Position numbers and translations under genes: made by a program
Shown here: in pieces, positions 23,023 to 29,964 of the stretch
How the letters are laid out: every line of letters begins with the position of its first letter
Position numbering within the stretch: position 1 is the first letter of the stretch
Notes under the pieces: generated by a model
Databases searched by the model: none
What the model was told of the DNA's origin: nothing
The model's input: the letters and a program-made list of their open reading frames with translations, nothing else
Assembly (NCBI RefSeq): GCF_017877055.1
Contig: NZ_JAGIPG010000005.1
Coordinates: 186,001 to 250,000, forward strand
Reading direction: 5' to 3'
DNA: 64,000 bases
Source: Neorhizobium galegae
GTDB taxonomy: Bacteria > Pseudomonadota > Alphaproteobacteria > Rhizobiales > Rhizobiaceae

Positions 23023-25716
23023 GTGGCTAAGTCTCTCGACAGTTTCAATTGTCGCTCCGTCCTTACCGTAGGCGGTAAGGATTACGTTTACTACAGCCTT
23101 CCGAAGGCCGAACAGAACGGCCTTGCCGGCGTTTCGAAGCTTCCCTTCTCGATGAAGGTTCTGCTCGAAAACCTGCTCCGCTTCGAAGACGGCCAGTCCG
23201 TCACCAAGGAACAGATCCTGACGGTCGCCGAATGGCTGAACAACAAGGGTCTCACGGAAGCGGAAATCGCTTACCGTCCGGCCCGCGTGCTGATGCAGGA
23301 CTTCACCGGCGTTCCCGCCGTCGTCGATCTTGCCGCAATGCGCGACGCGATGGTTTCGCTCGGCGGCGATCCGGAAAAGATCAACCCGCTGGTTCCCGTC
23401 GACCTCGTCATCGACCACTCGGTCATCGTCGACGAGTTCGGCACGCCGACCGCGTTTGCGAAGAACGTCGAGCTCGAATACGAGCGCAACGGCGAGCGCT
23501 ACCGCTTCCTCAAGTGGGGCCAGCAGGCATTCAAGAATTTCCGCGTCGTTCCTCCAGGCACCGGCATCTGTCACCAGGTCAATCTCGAATATCTCGGCCA
23601 GACCGTCTGGACCAAGGAAGAGGATGGCGAAACGATCGCCTATCCGGACACCTGCGTCGGCACCGATTCGCACACCACGATGATCAACGGCCTCGGCGTT
23701 CTCGGCTGGGGCGTCGGCGGTATCGAAGCGGAAGCCTCGATGCTCGGCCAGCCGGTCTCGATGCTGCTGCCTGAAGTCATCGGCTTCAAGCTCACCGGCA
23801 AGCTCAAGGAAGGCGTCACCGCAACCGACCTCGTGCTGACCGTCGTGCAGATGCTGCGCAAGAAGGGCGTCGTTTCCAAGTTCGTCGAATTCTTCGGTCC
23901 GGGCATGGACAACATGCCGCTCGCCGACCGTGCGACGATCGGCAACATGGGTCCGGAATACGGCGCGACCTGCGGCTTCTTCCCGGTCGACGGCGAAACC
24001 ATCAACTACCTGACGATGTCCGGCCGCACGCTGGAGCGGATTGCGCTGGTCGAGGCCTATTCCAAGGTCCAGGGCATGTGGCGCGAGGGCGACGGTTCCG
24101 ACCTCGTCTTCACCGACACGCTGGAACTCGACCTCAACGACGTCGTGCCGTCGATGGCCGGCCCGAAGCGTCCGGAAGGCCGCATCTCGCTCGACAAGAT
24201 CGCTTCCGGTTTCGCCGGTTCGCTCGACACCGAGTACAAGAAGCCCGGCCAGCTCGACAATCGTTACCCTGTCGAAGGCACGGATTTCGATCTCGGCCAT
24301 GGCGACGTGGCGATTGCCGCGATCACGTCCTGCACCAACACCTCCAACCCGTCGGTCCTGATCGCTGCCGGCCTTCTCGCCCGCAACGCGGTTGCCAAGG
24401 GCCTGAAGTCCAAGCCTTGGGTCAAGACGTCGCTGGCACCGGGATCCCAGGTCGTCGGCGAATACCTTGCCAAGTCCGGTCTGCAGGCCGATCTCGACAA
24501 GCTCGGCTTCAACCTGGTCGGCTTCGGCTGCACCACCTGCATCGGCAATTCCGGTCCGCTGCCGGCACCGATCTCGAAGACGATCAACGATAAGGGCCTG
24601 ATCGTTTCGGGCGTGCTTTCGGGCAATCGCAACTTCGAAGGCCGCATCTCGCCTGATGTCCAGGCCAACTACCTCGCTTCGCCGCCGCTCGTCGTCGCCT
24701 ATGCGCTCGCCGGCACGGTGCAGAAGGACCTGACCACGGAACCGCTCGGCGAAGACCAGAACGGCAACCCGGTCTTCCTCAAGGACATCTGGCCGACCTC
24801 GAAGGAAGTCCAGGAATTCATCCTGAAATACGTCACCCGCGAACTTTACGAAACCAAGTACGCGGACGTGTTCAAGGGCGATGCCAACTGGCAGGCGGTC
24901 AAAGTTCCCCCGGGCCAGACCTATGCCTGGGACGACAATTCGACCTATGTGCAGAACCCGCCCTATTTCGTCGGCATGGGCAAGACCGGTTCGGGCCTCA
25001 AGAACATCAAGGGCGCCCGCATCCTCGGTCTGTTCGGCGACAAGATCACCACCGACCACATCTCGCCGGCCGGTTCCATCAAGGCTGCTTCGCCGGCCGG
25101 TGCCTACCTGACGGGTCATGGCGTCGGCGTTGCCGACTTCAACCAGTACGGCACGCGCCGCGGCAACCATGAAGTGATGATGCGCGGCACGTTCGCCAAC
25201 ATCCGCATCCGTAACTACATGCTCGGCCCGAACGGCAAGGAAGGCGGCTACACCTTCCACTATCCGTCCAAGGAAGAGATGTCGATCTACGATGCAGCCA
25301 TGCAGTACAAGGCAGAGGGCGTTCCGCTCGTGATCTTCGCTGGCGTCGAATACGGCAACGGCTCGTCGCGCGACTGGGCCGCGAAGGGGACCAACCTGCT
25401 CGGCGTCAAGGCGGTCATCGCCCAGTCCTTCGAGCGTATCCACCGCTCGAACCTGGTCGGCATGGGCGTCGTTCCCTTCGTCTTCGAAGAGGGCACGACC
25501 TGGGCCAGCCTCGACCTCAAGGGCGACGAGACCGTCACTATCGAGGGCCTGGAAGGCGACATCAAGCCGCGCGAATGGAAGACCGCCAAGATCACCTACG
25601 GCGACGGCACGGTGAAGGAAATCAACATCCTTTGCCGCATCGATACGCTCGACGAGGTCATCTACATGAACAATGGCGGCATCCTGCAGACCGTTCTGCG
25701 CGATCTGGCTGCTTAA
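23023..25716 (+). CDS. acnA: Aconitate hydratase A
   Basis: 897 residues from the GTG at 23023, preceded by GCGGGG; the frame is open upstream to 22960 without family similarity. The enzyme isomerises citrate and isocitrate in the TCA cycle. The three [4Fe-4S] ligands are visible in AITSCTNTSNPSVL and GFGCTTCIGNSGPL. Other landmarks are TDSHTTMINGLGVLGWGVGG, GPEYGATCGFFPVD and, in the C-terminal swivel domain, GVEYGNGSSRDWAAKG. Length is that of rhizobial AcnA. A palindromic repeat/terminator follows 11 bp after the stop. Confidence 0.97.
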   Translation: MAKSLDSFNCRSVLTVGGKDYVYYSLPKAEQNGLAGVSKLPFSMKVLLENLLRFEDGQSVTKEQILTVAEWLNNKGLTEAEIAYRPARVLMQDFTGVPAVVDLAAMRDAMVSLGGDPEKINPLVPVDLVIDHSVIVDEFGTPTAFAKNVELEYERNGERYRFLKWGQQAFKNFRVVPPGTGICHQVNLEYLGQTVWTKEEDGETIAYPDTCVGTDSHTTMINGLGVLGWGVGGIEAEASMLGQPVSMLLPEVIGFKLTGKLKEGVTATDLVLTVVQMLRKKGVVSKFVEFFGPGMDNMPLADRATIGNMGPEYGATCGFFPVDGETINYLTMSGRTLERIALVEAYSKVQGMWREGDGSDLVFTDTLELDLNDVVPSMAGPKRPEGRISLDKIASGFAGSLDTEYKKPGQLDNRYPVEGTDFDLGHGDVAIAAITSCTNTSNPSVLIAAGLLARNAVAKGLKSKPWVKTSLAPGSQVVGEYLAKSGLQADLDKLGFNLVGFGCTTCIGNSGPLPAPISKTINDKGLIVSGVLSGNRNFEGRISPDVQANYLASPPLVVAYALAGTVQKDLTTEPLGEDQNGNPVFLKDIWPTSKEVQEFILKYVTRELYETKYADVFKGDANWQAVKVPPGQTYAWDDNSTYVQNPPYFVGMGKTGSGLKNIKGARILGLFGDKITTDHISPAGSIKAASPAGAYLTGHGVGVADFNQYGTRRGNHEVMMRGTFANIRIRNYMLGPNGKEGGYTFHYPSKEEMSIYDAAMQYKAEGVPLVIFAGVEYGNGSSRDWAAKGTNLLGVKAVIAQSFERIHRSNLVGMGVVPFVFEEGTTWASLDLKGDETVTIEGLEGDIKPREWKTAKITYGDGTVKEINILCRIDTLDEVIYMNNGGILQTVLRDLAA

Positions 25717-25727
25717 TTTGGCAAATT

Positions 25728-25755
25728 CTCCCCCTGGCCTTGCCAGGGGGAGTTT
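25728..25755 (+). terminator. Rho-independent terminator of acnA
   Basis: Perfect 10-bp stem CTCCCCCTGG / CCAGGGGGAG with loop CCTTG, then TTT, 11 bp after the acnA stop. The stem sequence overlaps the CTCCCCC repeat vocabulary seen elsewhere in the window. Confidence 0.7.
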
Positions 25756-25777
25756 CCCCCGCGCTGATGCTTTTTCT

Positions 25778-25810
25778 CCCTCATTCCTGTGACAAGCACA
25801 GGAATGAGGG
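25778..25810. repeat. Perfect 14-bp palindromic repeat
   Basis: CCCTCATTCCTGTG pairs exactly with CACAGGAATGAGGG around ACAAG. This sequence type is one I associate with dispersed rhizobial intergenic repeats. Confidence 0.75.
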
Positions 25811-25904
25811 TGGAGAGCGTCTTCGGCCCCAATCCAACACCTCGTTCGGCTCGCTTTTGCCAGCCATCTTTCGGGGCAGCTTCAACCCCCAAGGTCCCGC
25901 GCCC

Positions 25905-26642
25905 TTGACCGTCGTCATCCTTACCGGAATGGCCGTCACCGTTTTCCTGACATCGCTTCTTTCGGGAATTTTCGGCATGGCGGGCGGGCTGATCCTGCTC
26001 TGGGTACTGCTTTTCCTCTTTCCCGTCAGTACAGCGATCGCCATCCACGGCGTCATCCAGATGGTCTCGAACGGTTCGCGCGCCTGGTTTTCCCGCGCCT
26101 ATATCGACTACCGCATTCTCGGCATCCTGGGCCTCGGTCTCGTCATCTCGAGCATCATCCTGCTGATCGTCGATTACCAACCGGATCTGATCGTAGTGTC
26201 GATCGCCATCGGGCTGATGCCGATCCTCGTCTGGATGCCGGTATCGAAGCTGCAGCTCGACGCCTCGAAACCTTTGCACGCGCTGGCCTGCGGGTTGATC
26301 GCCGGCGCGCTGACGGTCGGCGTCGGCGTATCGGGGCCGACGATCGATATCTTCTTCATCCGCACGACGATGGACCGGCGCAAGGTGATCGCCACCAAAG
26401 CGGCGGTGCAGGTCGCATCGCATGCGACGAAGGTGGTGTTCTACTGGAATGCGGCCTCGCAACTGCCGACCACCGAATGGATCGCGGTGCTGGTCGCGGC
26501 GCCGATCGCGATCCTCGGGGCACGGGCCGGCAACGACATCCTGCAGAGGATGACCGACCAGAATTTCCGCGCCTGGACACGCTGGATCGTCACCGGCGTG
26601 GGTGCCGTTTATTTTACTCAAGGCCTGCTCAAACTGATTTGA
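25905..26642 (+). CDS. TSUP (TauE/SafE) family membrane permease
   Basis: 245 residues if started at the TTG at 25905, which has AAGG 10 bases upstream; the ATG at 25929 is an alternative. The upstream open frame to 25575 lies in acnA and the repeats and is not real. The paired TSUP motifs are FLTSLLSGIFGMAGGLILLW (residues ~12-32) and the second-half GLIAGALTVGVGVSGPTIDIF. About eight membrane helices are present. It probably exports an anion; the ligand is unknown. It is the second TSUP gene in the window and is only distantly similar to the one at 2078-2824. Confidence 0.8.
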   Translation: MTVVILTGMAVTVFLTSLLSGIFGMAGGLILLWVLLFLFPVSTAIAIHGVIQMVSNGSRAWFSRAYIDYRILGILGLGLVISSIILLIVDYQPDLIVVSIAIGLMPILVWMPVSKLQLDASKPLHALACGLIAGALTVGVGVSGPTIDIFFIRTTMDRRKVIATKAAVQVASHATKVVFYWNAASQLPTTEWIAVLVAAPIAILGARAGNDILQRMTDQNFRAWTRWIVTGVGAVYFTQGLLKLI

Positions 26643-26838
26643 CCTCAGCGCGTTTTTCGCGAAGTTTGGCGTCCGACCAAACGCATCCGAAAGCCGATCA
26701 ATTATCCAGTCTTCACCCCTTCGTGACTTTCTCTTGAAGGTTCCCGGTGGTTACTTTCCGCCATCCAGTGCGTTAGGCCCTTGATCGCCGCGAGCAATCG
26801 TGGATAACAGTTTCCCTGATAAAAAAGGTCTGCCACCC

Positions 26839-27588
26839 ATGCCCTTTCGTTTTCGCTCCGTAATCCTTGTTGCGGGCCTGTTTTATGCGGGCGCTGCGTT
26901 TGCGGGAGAGGTCAGAGCGCCGAAGGGCGTGATCGAACTTTTCACCTCTCAGGGCTGCTCCTCCTGCCCGCCCGCCGACGCCGCCCTGGGCGAACTGGTG
27001 GCGCAGGGAGACATGGTCGTGCTTTCCTACCACGTCGATTACTGGAACTATCTCGGCTGGACAGATACGCTGAGCTCCAGGGAAAATACCGAACGGCAAT
27101 ATGGTTATGCCAAGACGCTCGGGCGTAGCGGCGTCTACACCCCGCAGGCCCTCATCAACGGCCGCGACCATGTCAAGGGCACCGACCTCACGGTCATCAA
27201 CGACAAGGTGAAGGCACTCAGCCAGAGTGGCAAGGGGCTCGACGTCCCGGTCACCGCGGCGATGCGCGGCGACGAGATCGAGATCGAGATCGGAGACGGC
27301 AAGGGACAGGCGGACGTCGTCGTCGCCTATTTCACAAAGCGCCAGCTGGTGGATGTCACCAAGGGTGAAAACAGCGGCAAGACGATGGAATATTGGCACG
27401 CCGTCTATGACGTCCAGTCGGTCGGCACATGGAATGGCCAGAGTATGAAGCTGACCCTGCCGGGCAAGCTGATGGGTAAATCGAAGAAGGATGGTTGCGC
27501 GATCCTGTTACAGGCCTCAGGCCCGGGTGGCGAGCCGGCAGCGATTCTCGGCGCGACGGTGCTGATGGCGGGCCACAAGAAATACTGA
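26839..27588 (+). CDS. Secreted DUF1223 thioredoxin-like protein
   Basis: 249 residues from the ATG at 26839. A signal peptide (VILVAGLFYAGAAFAG) ends near residue 22. The conserved block is GVIELFTSQGCSSCPPADAAL, with a CxxC pair (CSSC) where thioredoxins have their active site, and then YHVDYWNYLGWTD and RQYGYAKTLGRSGVYTPQ. DUF1223 proteins are widespread in alphaproteobacteria and are predicted periplasmic thiol-disulfide or metal-handling proteins; no activity is established. It lies near acnA in this and other rhizobia as I recall. Confidence 0.85.
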   Translation: MPFRFRSVILVAGLFYAGAAFAGEVRAPKGVIELFTSQGCSSCPPADAALGELVAQGDMVVLSYHVDYWNYLGWTDTLSSRENTERQYGYAKTLGRSGVYTPQALINGRDHVKGTDLTVINDKVKALSQSGKGLDVPVTAAMRGDEIEIEIGDGKGQADVVVAYFTKRQLVDVTKGENSGKTMEYWHAVYDVQSVGTWNGQSMKLTLPGKLMGKSKKDGCAILLQASGPGGEPAAILGATVLMAGHKKY

Positions 27589-27882
27589 CCGCGTGCGCGG
27601 TTTGAAGCTTGCCGGATTGTGCGTGAGCTGTTGTTGGCGGCCCGATCCAATAACATTGGGGGGCTGGGGGTAAGGGTCAATGCACCAGACCGGGCCATAT
27701 GGCGCTGAAAACGGCGCCAACCAACGCTGACAATCTCGCTTCGAAATCGGGCACTCTTTTGTTCGAAATGGGGCAAGAATAAAATCGTGGCGGTTCGTTT
27801 CGGGCGAGATTGCCGGGGTTGATTTTTACCGCCTCTCAGGCACACTGTCATATCTCTGACATTTGACGATTTGGGAGTCTTG

Positions 27883-28272
27883 ATGACAGATCAGCCGGAT
27901 TTGCCGGGGGGACAGAGACCCCAGGACACAGCCGTTGTCGTCGATCTCAGTGAATATCGGCAGAACCGCGATCCCGCCCCGGTCACCTTCCATCGGCGAG
28001 AACTCGATGCGATCTTAAGGATTTATGGCCGAATGGTCGGCGAAGGGGAGTGGAAGGACTACGCGATCGACCACCTCAAGGATCGGGCCGTGTTCTCCGT
28101 CTTCAAACGCTCCGGCGAAACCCCGCTCTTCCGGATAGAGAAGAATCCAAAGCTCGCGGCCAAGCAGGGCGCCTTTTCCGTCATGAACACCCATGGCCTG
28201 ATCATGAAACGCGGCCATGAGTTGCCGCAGGTGCTCAAGGTGTTCGACAAGGTGCTGAAACTGATCGATTGA
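27883..28272 (+). CDS. DUF2794 family protein
   Basis: 129 residues from the ATG at 27883, which has a GGGAG ribosome-binding site 5 bases upstream; an in-frame TTG at 27871 is the alternative. Cytoplasmic, no membrane segment. The family core is VTFHRRELDAILRIYGRMV then EWKDYAIDHLKDRAVFSVFKR and the lysine/arginine-rich C-terminus ending PQVLKVFDKVLKLID. DUF2794 is an alphaproteobacterial family of unknown function. It is convergent with the downstream acetyltransferase gene (9 bp apart). The 294-bp gap upstream holds no gene. Confidence 0.85.
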   Translation: MTDQPDLPGGQRPQDTAVVVDLSEYRQNRDPAPVTFHRRELDAILRIYGRMVGEGEWKDYAIDHLKDRAVFSVFKRSGETPLFRIEKNPKLAAKQGAFSVMNTHGLIMKRGHELPQVLKVFDKVLKLID

Positions 28273-28281
28273 GGCGGCGCT

Positions 28282-28839
28282 CTATTCGGTGAACAGCGAA
28301 CCGGGATAGACGCCAGGATCCGGATCGGTTTCATTGCCTTCGCCGAGTGCCACCTGCATCAGCACCGTATCCTGCCACTTTCCGTGTTTGAAGCCGGTGC
28401 CCTTGAGCGTGCCTGTCAGCTCGAAGCCGAGGCCGCGATGGAGTGCCACGGAGGCAGGGCTCGCGCCGCCGATGACGGCGACCATCTGGCGGAAACCCAG
28501 CGCCTCGCAACGCACCAGCAGCTCCTTGAGCAGCGCCTTTCCGACACCCTTGCCGCGCGCTTCCGGCGCCAGGTAGATCGAATCCTCGACCAGCCACCGA
28601 TAGGCGGGACGCGTCCGGAAGGCGGATGCATAGGCATAACCGAGGAGGGTGCCGTCCTCCCGTTCCGCGGCGATATAGGGGTAACCCTTGGCTCGGATCG
28701 CCTCGAAACGTACCGTCATCTCGGCCTGGTCCGGCGGGGTGAGCTCATAGCTTGCTGTGCCGTTCAGCACGCTGTCGCGATAGATCTCGGTAATCGCGGG
28801 AAGGTCGGCGGGGGAGGCGTCGCGGAGATGGAATGTCAT
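28282..28839 (-). CDS. GNAT N-acetyltransferase of the phosphinothricin/methionine-sulfoximine type
   Basis: 185 residues. The GNAT acetyl-CoA loop is APEARGKGVGKALLKELL (about residues 88-105). The N-terminus (LRDASPADLPAITEIYRDSVLNG) and the following SYELTPPDQAEM segment match the Pat/MddA subgroup, which acetylates phosphinothricin, methionine sulfoximine or methionine sulfone. GASPASVALHRGLGFEL and GFKHGKWQDTVLMQ complete the pattern. Most chromosomal members detoxify amino-acid analogues; the natural substrate here is unknown. It ends with a stop 9 bp from convergent DUF2794. Confidence 0.82.
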   Translation of the reverse strand: MTFHLRDASPADLPAITEIYRDSVLNGTASYELTPPDQAEMTVRFEAIRAKGYPYIAAEREDGTLLGYAYASAFRTRPAYRWLVEDSIYLAPEARGKGVGKALLKELLVRCEALGFRQMVAVIGGASPASVALHRGLGFELTGTLKGTGFKHGKWQDTVLMQVALGEGNETDPDPGVYPGSLFTE

Positions 28840-28900
28840 TGAGATTCAGGCCGTTGAAAGGGACAGCCAAGCCTATGCCGCGGAGCGAAGCCGGGCAATA

Positions 28901-28928
28901 AAAAAGGCGGCCCGGAGGCCGCCTTTTT
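28901..28928 (-). terminator. Bidirectional rho-independent terminator after ybhL
   Basis: 12-bp stem AAAAAGGCGGCC / GGCCGCCTTTTT with a CGGA loop, 19 bp after the ybhL stop. A/T runs on both sides allow it to work in either direction, though the acetyltransferase on the far side runs away from it. Confidence 0.85.
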
Positions 28929-28947
28929 CTATCCGACTTCCTCGAGA

Positions 28948-29730
28948 TCAGTTGTTCCGGTTGCCCAGGAACTGGAGGAGGAAGGTGAAGAGGTTGATGA
29001 AGTCGAGGTAGAGGGTCAGAGCGCCCATGATGGCCTTGCGGCCAGCAACCGCGACGTCGTCGCCGTCAAAGTACATTTCCTTGATCTTCTGCGTATCGTA
29101 GGCGGTGAGGCCTGCGAAGATCAGCACGCCGATCGCGGAGATTGCGAAGCCGAGGGCCGAAGACGCCAGGAAGATGTTGACGATCGAGGCGATGATCAGG
29201 CCGAACAGGCCCATGATCAGGAACGAACCCATGCCCGACAGGCTTCTCTTCGTCGTGTAGCCGTAAAGCGACAGGGCGCCGAAGGAGGCTGCCGTGATGA
29301 AGAACGTCTGCACTATGCTCTGCGCCGTATAGACCAGGAAGATCGACGACAGGGAGAGACCCATCAGCGCCGCGTAGCCCCAGAAGGTGGCCTGTGCCGA
29401 GCTGACGCTCATCTTATGAACGCGGAAGCTCAGGAAGAACACCACCGCGAGCGGTGCGAGCATGACGACCCAGCGAAGCGGCGAACCGTAGATCGCAGCG
29501 CCGAGGCTGGTCAGCAGGATGCCGTTCGGAAGCCGGGCGACAGCTGCAGCCGCATCCGTCGTCGTTGCGAGGGCCGAGATACCATAGGCGGCGATACCGG
29601 TGATAGCCAAGCCGACAGCCATCAGGTTGTAGACCTTGAGCATGTAGGCGCGCAGGCCTTCATCGATCATCGCGCCGGACTGGGCGCGACCCTGCGCCGC
29701 CCGGGTCTGGTAGTTGTTAAAGTCAGCCAT
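28948..29730 (-). CDS. ybhL: Bax inhibitor-1/YbhL family membrane protein
   Basis: 260 residues with seven membrane helices after a ~30-residue cytoplasmic N-terminus (MADFNNYQTRAAQGRAQSG). The family hallmark near the last helices is GVLIFAGLTAYDTQKIKEMY, with the acidic residue pair (Asp in AYDTQ and the preceding helix) implicated in ion leak in BI-1 proteins. It is an inner-membrane protein of uncertain role, perhaps a calcium/proton leak channel. A strong AGAGGAAA ribosome-binding site precedes the ATG. A structured leader and promoter lie upstream. Confidence 0.92.
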   Translation of the reverse strand: MADFNNYQTRAAQGRAQSGAMIDEGLRAYMLKVYNLMAVGLAITGIAAYGISALATTTDAAAAVARLPNGILLTSLGAAIYGSPLRWVVMLAPLAVVFFLSFRVHKMSVSSAQATFWGYAALMGLSLSSIFLVYTAQSIVQTFFITAASFGALSLYGYTTKRSLSGMGSFLIMGLFGLIIASIVNIFLASSALGFAISAIGVLIFAGLTAYDTQKIKEMYFDGDDVAVAGRKAIMGALTLYLDFINLFTFLLQFLGNRNN

Positions 29731-29743
29731 TGTTTCCTCTTTA

Positions 29744-29820
29744 AGCTCCGGAATTATTCACGGTGTCGGGCCCCCTTTTTTACGGACCCAGGCGCCGCTG
29801 CGGAGCTCCAGCAAGCCTGC
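29744..29820 (-). promoter_or_regulatory. Structured mRNA leader of ybhL (candidate ybhL leader RNA)
   Basis: On the minus strand AGCTCCG (29801-29807) pairs over a distance with CGGAGCT (29744-29750), enclosing a hairpin in which GGGTCC pairs with GGGCCC around a GTAAAAAAGG loop. The closing strand ends just before the AAAGAGGAAACAATG start region. A conserved ybhL leader RNA is a described alphaproteobacterial Rfam family; membership is inferred from position and fold. Confidence 0.55.
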
Positions 29821-29825
29821 GCATA

Positions 29826-29854
29826 AATATGATGCGAGATCGCTTCACATACAA
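29826..29854 (-). promoter_or_regulatory. Putative promoter of ybhL
   Basis: On the minus strand TTGTAT, a 17-base spacer and CATATT. Transcription would start about 10 bases before the structured leader. Confidence 0.4.
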
Positions 29855-29964
29855 GAGGTGCGGGAAGCGAAAAACGCAAGCCATGGGAGCTATTTAGCAA
29901 CCTATGGGACGCTCTGACGGGAATTTGATCAGAGAGTTAACAGGAAATACTACCTGTGGGCGAA

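Noticed and set aside
23002..25443. 813-codon minus-strand open frame opposite acnA
   Set aside because: Antisense shadow of a clear aconitase gene with full family motifs; composition is typical of reverse reading of strong codon bias.
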